Source: Marinimicrobium sp. C6131 | Lineage (GTDB): Bacteria; Pseudomonadota; Gammaproteobacteria; Pseudomonadales; Cellvibrionaceae | Length of the DNA: 64,000 nt | Direction of reading: 5' to 3' | Assembly: GCF_026153455.1 (NCBI RefSeq) | Contig: NZ_CP110629.1 | Span: 620,001 to 684,000, forward strand | Shown here: piece after piece, positions 29,097-36,153 of the stretch | How the letters are laid out: each line of letters begins with the position of its first letter | How positions within the stretch are numbered: the first letter of the stretch is position 1 | Notes under the pieces: model-generated | Databases searched by the model: none | What the model saw: only the letters and a program-made list of their open reading frames with translations | What the model was told of the DNA's origin: nothing | Program-made: the position numbers and the translations under genes

Positions 29097-29430
29097 GTAT
29101 CTGTAATTTAAGTCCATACTAAGTCCAAATTTACTCATCAATTTCCCGCTTAACCCCTTCCCGCTACTGGGAAGCCGCCAGATTGTTGTAACTATCGCGC
29201 TCAGCAAATCGCTATAGCCGCTTGCTTCTGCGCGCATACCCGAGCGGCTCTTTGGGCCGCCGAGCCCTTAAATGCGTGAGTGCGCCTTCGAGTGGCCCGT
29301 GCTAGCCTTATAGTCATATGCTCTAGACTAGAAAGCGGTTCATATGCGGTGGATGAATCCATAGGACCGGTCTAAGCAGCAATGAAAATAGTTTGAATAG
29401 TTTGCCCAGTGTATTTGCGGTGTGGCCGGA
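29097..29430. other. Gene-free stretch at the island border
   Basis: No convincing gene on either strand. AAGTCCA occurs twice with an 11-bp period (29110-29116, 29121-29127), resembling arm-type or att-adjacent repeats that flank tRNA-targeted integrative elements. Base composition becomes AT-richer from about 29.3 kb. This is a plausible left border of the island, but no matching right-hand repeat was found. Confidence 0.35.
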
Positions 29431-29595
29431 ATGAAGCACATTGCGGAGAAGCAGTGCGTGTTTCCATCCCACCTGATTGACGGAAAGCTGTCTGAAAGAT
29501 ATCGAAAACTAGGGGTGTCCGTCTTCAGTAAAATGGTTGATTGGGGGATGGCATGCATGCGTATTCTAAAGGCGCCAAACACCCTAGGAGCATGA
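29431..29595 (+). CDS. Small hypothetical ORF (54 aa)
   Basis: Open frame starting MKHIAEKQCVFPSHL and ending LKAPNTLGA. Its TGA lies 2 bp before the ATG of the small broken gene at 29598, so the two may have formed a unit. No family is recognised and the ribosome site is unconvincing; it could be a remnant of a longer gene. Confidence 0.25.
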   Translation: MKHIAEKQCVFPSHLIDGKLSERYRKLGVSVFSKMVDWGMACMRILKAPNTLGA

Positions 29596-29597
29596 AT

Positions 29598-29893
29598 ATG
29601 ATAACGGTCCGGATTAACGAGAATTCGCAAGATTATTCAAAGATTAATCCAAGCTAGATCAACGCGAAAATACGGGAAAGAGAAAAGGAAGGGGTTGCTA
29701 TTTGCGTGGTTATTGAAGTCAGAAAGGGTGACGTCAGAATCTCTTTAACTGCTGGAAACTGCGAGGATATGGGCGCCCACCGAATCACCACGAAAAGGAA
29801 GTGTTGAATCTATGGGATAAGTTAGGTGTGGATCAAAACCCAATTAACACAGGTAAACTCAACGCCTTTCTGGAACAAGTCTCAAGGTTGTGA
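29598..29893 (+). pseudogene. Broken small conserved gene (nonsense plus frameshift)
   Basis: A TAGGAG box 7 nt before ATG starts MITVRINENSQDYSKINPS, then a TAG at 29655-29657. The same frame continues with a well-formed INAKIREREKEGVAICVV and IEVRKGDVRISLTAGNCEDM. Around 29770 it must shift frame to read on as GRPPNHHEKEVLNLWDKLG, ending LNAFLEQVSRL. Read together this is a coherent protein of about 97 residues with a 'W/NAxIxxRxxxG...GGRxPNxxExEixxLWdK' plan that I associate with small accessory-region proteins of unknown function. Two independent lesions make a sequencing error unlikely. Confidence 0.65.
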
Positions 29894-29989
29894 GCGTGTT
29901 TGACAAAAATTATGTCAACGGCTGATGGGCGGGGCCTTCGCTCCGGCGCTTCGCGCCGCAGCTTCGTATTTGGGTATTAGGAAGTTATT

Positions 29990-30565
29990 ATGATTAGAGA
30001 TATCGATTCAAGGAAAACAGAGTATATAGGTACTATATATAGATCCCGAACTGAGGCTAGATGGGCAGTATTTTTTGATCGTTTGGGGGTCACATTCGAA
30101 TACGAAAAAAATCTTATAACTCTTTCATCTGGTGAAAAATACTTGCCAGATTTTTATATCCATGACTTCGACACTTACCTTGAAGTTAAGTCTTCATCAG
30201 AGGAAGTAGTTACTGAAGAATGCGTAAAGGCCATAGCCTTTTCAAATGAAGTTGGCGATGTGAATGTTTGGCTTTCTATAGGAGCGCCATCATCCAAAAG
30301 GGCAAACATACTACCTTTGAGCCTATGGGAGAGTGACAGAGACATCAAGGAGATACTGTCCTCACCGGAGAATCGATATAAAATTCTAGAAGATAGAAGA
30401 GATCATCAGATTTATTGGCTGCACTCTGAATACACTGGAGGTTCGTTTCATCATAGCTACATGATCGGCGGACCAGGCATACCAACAGACCATAGCAGGC
30501 TTCCTTTGCTTCATAATGTGGTTAAAGAAGCATATGAAGCTGCTTTCAATGTAAAGTTTAAGTGA
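29990..30565 (+). CDS. PD-(D/E)XK nuclease-like protein
   Basis: A 191-residue cytoplasmic protein, AT-rich and unlike the core genes in codon use. The first 70 residues match a restriction-endonuclease-like core: IYRSRTEARWAVFFDRLG (Glu22 in helix 1), FEYEKN, YLPDFYI (Asp54) and TYLEVKSS (Glu65-X-Lys67). This order E...D...E-X-K is the PD-(D/E)XK active site, as in TnsA-, VSR- and Holliday-resolvase-like enzymes. The C-terminal 120 residues match nothing I know. AGGAAG precedes the ATG. Isolated first gene of an orphan cluster; a defence or mobile-element role is possible but unproven. Confidence 0.65.
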   Translation: MIRDIDSRKTEYIGTIYRSRTEARWAVFFDRLGVTFEYEKNLITLSSGEKYLPDFYIHDFDTYLEVKSSSEEVVTEECVKAIAFSNEVGDVNVWLSIGAPSSKRANILPLSLWESDRDIKEILSSPENRYKILEDRRDHQIYWLHSEYTGGSFHHSYMIGGPGIPTDHSRLPLLHNVVKEAYEAAFNVKFK

Positions 30566-30602
30566 AAGCGATTGGCAAGTACAGGGATTTGGAGGGCAGA
30601 TT

Positions 30603-31052
30603 GTGAACTTACCGTATGAATTCATATTCCCGGAAAAAGATTGGTATATAGTTGAGATCGGAAAAGCTACAAGCTGGGACTTGTACGTAATAGTATCCCT
30701 GCACGTAATGTCGCATGAAGATAGAATTAAACGTCTTTCTGCGTTGGGGTTTGAAGTAAATGAGAATGATAAAAAAAGTTCCTTCCTAGGGGTATCTGGG
30801 GGAAAGGAAGAGAACGCCTATCATTACTCCATACACGTTTTTGAAGAATATAGCGGAGCTAAAGCTTACTATGACTATGAAGTATCGCGTAGCTCTGAAT
30901 CATCTCATTCTTACTATCAGAGATTTAAAATATGGAGAACTATTTCACGGTTTAGGTATCGTGCAAAGAGAGATCCTGGGTTAAGTTTAATCGACAACCT
31001 TCTTCATGATAAAGATGTAGGAAAAGTTAATCTTAGTGCCAAACAAGAATAG
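30603..31052 (+). CDS. Hypothetical protein (149 aa) in low-GC island
   Basis: Not recognised. GTG start with GGAGGG about 6 nt upstream, 37 bp after the nuclease-like gene, so probably co-transcribed. Soluble, rich in aromatic and charged residues, with repeated Tyr (KAYYDYEVSRS, SHSYYQRF) and a basic C-terminal part (WRTISRFRYRAKRD). No signal peptide or membrane segment. Codon use is AT-rich like its neighbours. Confidence 0.6.
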   Translation: MNLPYEFIFPEKDWYIVEIGKATSWDLYVIVSLHVMSHEDRIKRLSALGFEVNENDKKSSFLGVSGGKEENAYHYSIHVFEEYSGAKAYYDYEVSRSSESSHSYYQRFKIWRTISRFRYRAKRDPGLSLIDNLLHDKDVGKVNLSAKQE

Positions 31053-31139
31053 TTCGCTTGGACGGATTTGAGCGCCGTGACGTTGCCAAGTAACGTAAAC
31101 GCTCTGTATGGTTAATTCCTCTATGTTAAGAGGTTCAAC

Positions 31140-31526
31140 ATGGTAAGAATGTTTATATACATACTTATAGGCGCTACCTGTCTCATATCCTACGCACAGG
31201 CGCTTGATGCGTTACTCAACCCGAACTACAGAGGAATATTTCAGCATCCTGATCGCACCGAATATATTTATATGCCGATAGGTTTTGGTGTGCTACTTGG
31301 AGTGGCCATGTTTCTTAGTTCAGTTTGTGGTCATAGAGGGTGGCGTAGGTTGGGAATTGTACTAAGCGCAATCTCCGGAATATACCTCTCCTATAGTATA
31401 TCTGAGACAGTTTACTCAATGATTTATTTTTTTTTCGTAGCATTTGGCATTTCTCTAATGTTATACCACCTAGTACTAATGGTGGGGTTATGGATAATAT
31501 CTGGATTCATAGGAAGTAAAGAGTGA
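31140..31526 (+). CDS. Small membrane protein of unknown function (128 aa)
   Basis: Four hydrophobic segments: about 3-20, 46-62, 72-88 and 93-125 (the last long, possibly two). RTEYIYMPIGFG lies between the first two. AGAGG lies 6 nt before ATG. No family recognised. It is in the same orientation as the nuclease-like and 149-aa genes, 87 bp downstream. Confidence 0.6.
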   Translation: MVRMFIYILIGATCLISYAQALDALLNPNYRGIFQHPDRTEYIYMPIGFGVLLGVAMFLSSVCGHRGWRRLGIVLSAISGIYLSYSISETVYSMIYFFFVAFGISLMLYHLVLMVGLWIISGFIGSKE

Positions 31527-31658
31527 ACATATATAAATTCTGCTCTGAAAATGTATAATGAAATTAGTATCTGGTAAGCAGATACTATCGTAAAATTAGT
31601 TCAACTACTTAATTGGTCTCAGTCAGATCTTGTTGAACGCTAGGCGAGGAATATTTAA

Positions 31659-32315
31659 TTGACAAAATTTAGATTGCTCAGTTGGTTGTGCGCGATATGG
31701 CGCTGGTTGGCAGAGGCCAGAGTCGTCTTTATGGGGCTGTTCATCTTGGTTGTCGCCTTTTTGTTAGAAATAGCTGTCTGGCAAAGCGAAGCCTCTATCA
31801 GGATTTCGGGTTTCGTTCTTCAGCTTATCGGCATGTTGCTTGCCATCAGGGGATTATTGCTCATTCGAGCACACTTTAGGCAGCCCTTGTTACGGGATCT
31901 TTTAATAAAGTGGATAAAGCGCTTTCCAAACTGGAAAGGTCGAGTTGTTAGGGGCGCTGGTGTCGCTGCTGCGATGAATGCTACGGGAACAGCTGATTTA
32001 ACTGCATGGACTCCAGATAATCCAGAACATTCGTTAGAGAAGAGGGTCGATGCGATAGTTGAAAATCTTAGCCGCCTCCGGGAATCGCAATCTCAGCAGA
32101 ATATTATTCTTAGGGAACTAAAGGGCAGCCATGAAAAACACATAAAGGAGACAGCAGAGGAAACCCAAAGGTTAGAAAAAGATCTGCGAGCGGATTTAGA
32201 GTCTCTACATACGTCGGATATCGTAACGTCCCTTGTGGGGCTGGTTTTGCTGACCTTTGGGATATTTCTAAGCACTTTGGCGCCTGAGTTACACTTTTGG
32301 CTACACCATACTTAA
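31659..32315 (+). CDS. Membrane-anchored coiled-coil protein of unknown function (218 aa)
   Basis: Starts at TTG with GGCGAGGA 8 nt before it. Two transmembrane segments near the N-terminus (about 20-40 and 48-66), a soluble middle, a coiled coil rich in Glu/Lys/Gln (about 125-185: VDAIVENLSRLRESQSQ, LEKDLRADLESL), and a C-terminal hydrophobic segment (about 190-210: IVTSLVGLVLLTFGIFLSTL). No known family. Membrane plus coiled-coil layouts are common in phage-defence effectors, but that is only an analogy. Confidence 0.6.
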   Translation: MTKFRLLSWLCAIWRWLAEARVVFMGLFILVVAFLLEIAVWQSEASIRISGFVLQLIGMLLAIRGLLLIRAHFRQPLLRDLLIKWIKRFPNWKGRVVRGAGVAAAMNATGTADLTAWTPDNPEHSLEKRVDAIVENLSRLRESQSQQNIILRELKGSHEKHIKETAEETQRLEKDLRADLESLHTSDIVTSLVGLVLLTFGIFLSTLAPELHFWLHHT

Positions 32316-32478
32316 TCCGTGTCAATAGCCATTCATTTAGACCTACCATATAGCGTTTAACTTGTCGTCTTTTGCTTTATTCGATAGCTCTCATCGTCCT
32401 GCATGGAGAGTACAGTTATTGACAGAACTCCAAGGGAGCGAAATTCTCGGGTTGTGCCAATAAGTGCGGACTTGTACG

Positions 32479-33207
32479 CTAAATGTGATCGGTTTGAATA
32501 CCGGTAGCTTCTGCCTCTTCTGATGTTGGATTGGCATTCTGGCTGACTAGGCGCACCGTCCAATCGTGAACTCGGGTTATTACCCGCTCGGGTCCGTAGA
32601 ACAGGCCTTTTAAATTTTTTACCGCTTCGCCGTATTTGTTCAGCGTTTCACGAATGATCATCATAGGCCTTATCGGTCGGTCTTTTCGGGGGAAAACCGC
32701 TCCGCCCATGAGACGGGTGTACTCCTCCCTGTCGCTGTCGTCGGCCGCTGCGATGGGCTGGCGAAGCAGTTCTTTGTCTTCCGTATTAGCCTCTAATCGG
32801 CGTAATTCCCGCCAAACCGTGACGCTGGCCCCTCCAATTTGCTGAAACTGGCGAATCCCCCACACGGAAGCCCAGGTCTCAATTCTTATGGCGCTTTCTT
32901 TGGCGTCTCGTCCGAAGGAATCGGCGTCGATGCCGAAACCGTCGATATTTTTGGAGATGTACTTGACGATGTAGCCGGTAGCGCTGCCTTTGTTGGGATC
33001 TATCGTTTCGGCGGTAAAGCGTCTTAGTGCCGCCCCTGGCTCATCCCCGCCTTCCGCAAGGGCGTAGCGCCTCAAAATCTCGGTTGCTCGTGCGGCCTGG
33101 TCCGCCGGAATGAAGAGCAAGAGGTGCCAATGGGGTGTTTCGTCGTGGTGCGGCTCAGTGACGCGCATTCCGTAGGTGTAAAAGCTGGTACGGAAGAGGT
33201 GTTCGTA
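32479..33207 (-). pseudogene. Truncated phage gpA-type HUH replication endonuclease
   Basis: Remnant of a P2 gpA-like rolling-circle replication initiator. The frame is open upstream of the first ATG (33168) to a stop at 33208-33210, and reads YGMRVTEPHHDETPHWHLL. That is an internal part of the family, so the N-terminal portion is lost. The HUH metal motif (PHWHLL) and the paired tyrosines YIVKYISKNIDG (Y-X3-Y) remain, and the C-terminal third is shortened compared with the ~760-residue P2 protein. No ribosome site is seen. Evidence of a former P2-like prophage or plasmid. Confidence 0.8.
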
Positions 33208-33331
33208 TCAGCCGTTTAGAGCTTAGTAAGTCGGTCTGAGAGCGAAGTGGGAGGCTAGAATTGAGCTTTCCTTAGCTCAGCGTGATAAAGCTTTTTCGAA
33301 TGGCTTGGTGTTTCATCAACGAGTGGTGGAC

Positions 33332-33628
33332 CTAGCCACCATATGAAGCATTGCACGCACACCCGGACGACTTGTGGCACGTTTTATCCTTGGATATGCA
33401 GCTGTCTCCGCAAGCCTTGCCTTTGCGGCAAATTTTGCAGCAGCTCTGGGCAAGCTCCATAAGCGTATCTGGTTCACCTGATGCAGACGTTGAATCGGCA
33501 CAAGCGGCACTCTCGACGCTCAATGAAGCTGAAGAATCGATGTCAGGGCTAGAGTTTACGGGTGTTCCTGCAAAGACTCCGGCGCTGAATACTAAGGATA
33601 TGAGTAAGATAAGGGTAGCTCGAGACAT
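33332..33628 (-). CDS. Secreted cysteine-rich small protein
   Basis: A 98-residue protein starting at MSRATLILLISLVFSAGVFA (clean signal peptide; an ATG 15 bp upstream adds an acidic MADIN prefix). The mature part has a Ser/Asp-rich spacer and a C-terminal domain of eight cysteines: CCKICRKGKACGDSC followed by ISKDKTCHKSSGCAC. The 'CCkxCxxGKACGDsCI...CHxxxGCAC' plan recurs in small exported proteins of marine gammaproteobacteria; its function is unknown, and metal binding or disulfide structure are both possible. It lies between the gpA remnant and the antitoxin locus. Confidence 0.7.
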   Translation of the reverse strand: MSRATLILLISLVFSAGVFAGTPVNSSPDIDSSASLSVESAACADSTSASGEPDTLMELAQSCCKICRKGKACGDSCISKDKTCHKSSGCACNASYGG

Positions 33629-33814
33629 ATTGATATCCGCCATTTAAGAATAGTTGTTATTTGCAGTGCGGAGACGGTGCTACTTTGGCAATACTTGGCA
33701 AGGTCCCCAGCCCAGACTGGTCCTTCAAGTCGTTTTCCATACTAGCACGTAAATTCACGCGCCACCTTCTTTGTGGACGGTAATTTTTGGCTCATGCAGC
33801 TGTTAGTCTAGCTC

Positions 33815-33843
33815 TTGATGATTATACGTCAATGACGTATATT
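33815..33843 (+). promoter_or_regulatory. Autoregulated promoter/operator of the RelE/XRE module
   Basis: TTGATG (-35, 33815-33820) and TATATT (-10, 33838-33843) with a 17-nt spacer. Between and overlapping them is the perfect palindrome TATACGTCAATGACGTATA (33823-33841; 9-bp arms, 1-nt centre). A dimeric XRE antitoxin bound there would block RNA polymerase. It lies only about 105 bp before the antitoxin ATG because most of the toxin gene is missing. Confidence 0.7.
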
Positions 33844-33846
33844 TAG

Positions 33847-33954
33847 CGGGAAAACGGAGAATTGTGGTTACTGGTGATTTATGCAAAGAGTGTTCGCGGT
33901 AATATCCCAGCTCACTTGCTGAAATCCATCCGAGAGGTAATTGAAAATGGCTAA
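33847..33954 (+). pseudogene. C-terminal remnant of a RelE/HigB-type toxin
   Basis: After a TAG at 33844-33846 the frame reads RENGELWLLVIYAKSVRG then NIPAHLLKSIREVIENG and stops at 33952-33954. This matches the C-terminal strand and helix of RelE-superfamily toxins ('xxLLxxYaKnexxnip...lkxi'). The N-terminal ~70 residues are absent, and the palindromic operator is directly upstream, so an internal deletion joined the promoter to the toxin tail. The last 8 bp overlap the antitoxin start, as in intact modules. Confidence 0.7.
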
Positions 33955-34252
33955 ACAACCTACCATGACCGGGGAAGAGCTAGGCAAAAAGCTTCTACAG
34001 TCCGTGAATGAAATGAAGGCGGGTAAAGTAGCACGGACGACGCAGGTTTCGCCAAATGAAGTGGCGGCGGCTCGTATTAAAACCGGGCTTTCCCAGTCAC
34101 AGTTTGCAGAAGCTCTACATATATCCCCTCGCACTCTTCAGGAATGGGAGCAAGGACGTCGAAAACCTTCAGGCGCCGCCCAAGCTCTCATCCAAATTGC
34201 TTTTAGGCACCCTGAAGTCATTACAGAGTCCTTAATGAAAGAGGCAGGCTGA
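33947..34252 (+). CDS. XRE-family antitoxin, orphan (HigA/NadS-like)
   Basis: A 101-residue helix-turn-helix protein. ATG at 33947 is preferred to TTG at 33941: GAGAGG is 9 nt upstream and the overlap with the toxin remnant is then 8 bp. The N-terminal ~40 residues are the toxin-binding or dimerisation part; the HTH is in VAAARIKTGLSQSQFAEALHISPRTLQEWEQGRRKPSG, followed by AAQALIQIAFRHPEVI. The WEQGRRxPxGxAxxLL pattern is typical of antitoxins paired with RelE-like toxins. With its toxin broken it may persist as a plain repressor of its own promoter, and possibly of the Kelch gene. Confidence 0.85.
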   Translation: MAKQPTMTGEELGKKLLQSVNEMKAGKVARTTQVSPNEVAAARIKTGLSQSQFAEALHISPRTLQEWEQGRRKPSGAAQALIQIAFRHPEVITESLMKEAG

Positions 34253-34341
34253 CAAGCAAATTATAAACGCGCGTTTCACGTGCCGGACACTCTCCTGCGT
34301 CGGGTGCCATATATTCGCACGTTTTCCTGACACAGTATCCC

Positions 34342-34369
34342 TTGATAGCTATACGTCAAGGTTTATCGT
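34342..34369 (+). promoter_or_regulatory. Second copy of the antitoxin half-operator before the Kelch gene
   Basis: TTGATAGCTATACGTCAAG (34342-34360) repeats the left half of the antitoxin operator (TTGATGATTATACGTCAATG), including TATACGTCA at 34350-34358. TTGATA could be a -35, with TATCGT (34364-34369) as a weak -10 at 16 nt. It lies about 70 bp before the Kelch lipoprotein ATG. The right half of the palindrome is not conserved. Confidence 0.4.
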
Positions 34370-34437
34370 TCCCCCAGTTGAATAGACACCTTCTATAAAA
34401 ATTTTTGCTCAAAAAATTACAACAGGAGTCGTAAACG

Positions 34438-35490
34438 ATGCCATTGTTCAATCCCTCAATCAGAACCCGGCGCACCGTCACAACACTCGTTTCATCGGCC
34501 GCAATGGCTGCTGCGTTCTGTGTCCTTGCGGCCTGCAACTCTGAAACCAATAGCCCACAAGTTACCGACATCGCCCCAGTGCAATGGCAGCAGCACAAGG
34601 CCAGTACACCACCCAGTGCGCGCCACGAAAACGGTTTTGTGGCTGTAGGTGAACATTTGTATCTGATCGGCGGTCGAGGTGAGCGGCCTTTGGACATCTT
34701 TGATCCAGCCACTGGGAATTGGAGCCAGGGCGCCAAACCGCCGTTTGAAATTCACCATATGCAGGCCATCGAATACGACGAAAAACTCTACGTGCTGGGC
34801 GCCATGACCGGCGGTTTTCCGGAAGAGCCTCCACTGGCTAATGTCTTGATTTACGATCCCGCCACGGACGCCTGGTCGGAGGGGCCAGAAATTCCCGCCG
34901 ATCGTCGGCGTGGCGGCAGCGGCGTTGTGTTGCATGAAGGGCTGATTTATCTCGTGGGTGGAAACACGCGTGGCCATATGAGCGGCTATGTCCCCTGGGT
35001 GGATGTGTTTGATCCGGAAACCGGACGCTGGACGCAACTGCCCGATGCACCCCATGCGCGGGATCATTTTCATGCGGCGGTGATTGATGGGCACATATAC
35101 GCGGCCGCAGGGCGTACCTCATCCCACGACACGGGCGAAAGCATGTCGCTCACCGTTGCGCCCGTCGATGTGTATGACATTGAAAACCAACGCTGGCACA
35201 CACTGGAAGCGCCTTTGCCCACCGAGCGTGCTGGTACGGCAACGGTGGCTTTCAATGGATTGTTGGTGGTCTTGGGCGGTGAGAGTATCAGTCAAGTTGA
35301 AGCCCACCGCGAAGTGGAGGCGTACAACCCGGAAACTGGGGAATGGCTCAGTCTGCCACCTTTACCGGTTGGGCGCCACGGGACCCAGGCCACGCTGTTC
35401 AATGGAGAATTGCATATTGTCGCCGGCAGCGAAAATCGTGGTGGCGGTCCTGAGTTGAATGATCATTGGGTTATGGAGATGGGTGAGTAG
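34438..35490 (+). CDS. Kelch-repeat beta-propeller lipoprotein
   Basis: A 350-residue exported protein: long signal peptide with lipobox VLAAC (Cys33), then about six Kelch blades. Each has the hydrophobic, Gly-Gly, Tyr, Trp pattern: LYLIGGRGERPLDIFDPATGNW, LYVLGAMTGG...VLIYDPATDAW, IYLVGGNTRG...VDVFDPETGRW, IYAAAGRTSS...VDVYDIENQRW, LLVVLGGES...VEAYNPETGEW, LHIVAGSENRGGG. AGGAG precedes the ATG. Such propellers serve as binding scaffolds or sialate-mutarotase-like enzymes; no catalytic signature is evident. Normal GC content marks the return from the AT-rich island. Confidence 0.88.
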   Translation: MPLFNPSIRTRRTVTTLVSSAAMAAAFCVLAACNSETNSPQVTDIAPVQWQQHKASTPPSARHENGFVAVGEHLYLIGGRGERPLDIFDPATGNWSQGAKPPFEIHHMQAIEYDEKLYVLGAMTGGFPEEPPLANVLIYDPATDAWSEGPEIPADRRRGGSGVVLHEGLIYLVGGNTRGHMSGYVPWVDVFDPETGRWTQLPDAPHARDHFHAAVIDGHIYAAAGRTSSHDTGESMSLTVAPVDVYDIENQRWHTLEAPLPTERAGTATVAFNGLLVVLGGESISQVEAHREVEAYNPETGEWLSLPPLPVGRHGTQATLFNGELHIVAGSENRGGGPELNDHWVMEMGE

Positions 35491-35566
35491 GTATCCGTAC
35501 AAACTTATTCATTCGCCAATTTCATGGGCACTTAGTGCCCTGGGGAAACAGGGAGAACGATGCTAA

Positions 35567-36088
35567 ATGGAAACGCAACCTAAACTTCATACCAAACGAT
35601 TGACGCTACGGCCATTCTCATTGACAGACGCTCCCCGAGTGCAGGCGTTGGCGGGCGACCGTCGAGTATCAGCAATGACGGCCAACATACCGTATCCCTA
35701 TAAAGACGGTATGGCGGAAAGCTGGATAGCCTCTCGGGCTGTTGCGTTTTCGCGTGGTGAGGCAATCGTTTACGCGGTCACTCTTTCGGAAACGTCGGAA
35801 CTGATCGGGACAGTGAGTCTAACCGAACTCACAGCTGCCGACGGTAATCTCGGTTACTGGATTGGGTTTCCATACTGGGGTAACGGGTATTGTACCGAAG
35901 CCGCGGGCGCTCTGGTTGAGTTCGGACTGAAAGAGTTCGGGTTGCCACTGATTTATGCCAGGCACCTGAAAGAAAATCGCCCTTCAGGGCGGGTAATCCT
36001 CAATATCGGTTTCCAGTATACAGGTACAGTGTCTACGAATGTTCATGGTGAAAGGCGCGTGCTTGAACACTACGAGAGAAGGACGTGA
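35567..36088 (+). CDS. GNAT N-acetyltransferase (RimJ/RimL-like)
   Basis: A 173-residue acetyl-CoA-dependent transferase. The N-terminal LHTKRLTLRPFSLTDAPRVQALAGD, the YWIGFPYWGNGYCTEAAGALVEFGLKE motif (Q/G-x-x-G-like pyrophosphate loop) and SGRVILNIGFQYTGT are standard for the Acetyltransf_3 family. These modify N-termini of ribosomal or other proteins, or small amines; the substrate is unknown. Confidence 0.9.
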   Translation: METQPKLHTKRLTLRPFSLTDAPRVQALAGDRRVSAMTANIPYPYKDGMAESWIASRAVAFSRGEAIVYAVTLSETSELIGTVSLTELTAADGNLGYWIGFPYWGNGYCTEAAGALVEFGLKEFGLPLIYARHLKENRPSGRVILNIGFQYTGTVSTNVHGERRVLEHYERRT

Positions 36089-36153
36089 CTGCCCCTCTGG
36101 CGTTGCGTCGACACCGGGCACCAGGTATCGCTAAGGCAAAGGTTCTTCACACT

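Noticed and set aside
29340..29630. 96-codon minus-strand frame at the island border
   Set aside because: No ribosome site or family; overlaps the repaired small gene and the 54-codon frame on the other strand, which have better support.
33351..33647. 98-codon + strand frame opposite the cysteine-rich gene
   Set aside because: The minus strand gives a clean signal peptide and ordered cysteines; the + frame has neither.
28685..34440. Intact integrative element with integrase and att repeats
   Set aside because: No integrase gene and no second copy of the tRNA-Ala 3' end were found; only remnants support an island.
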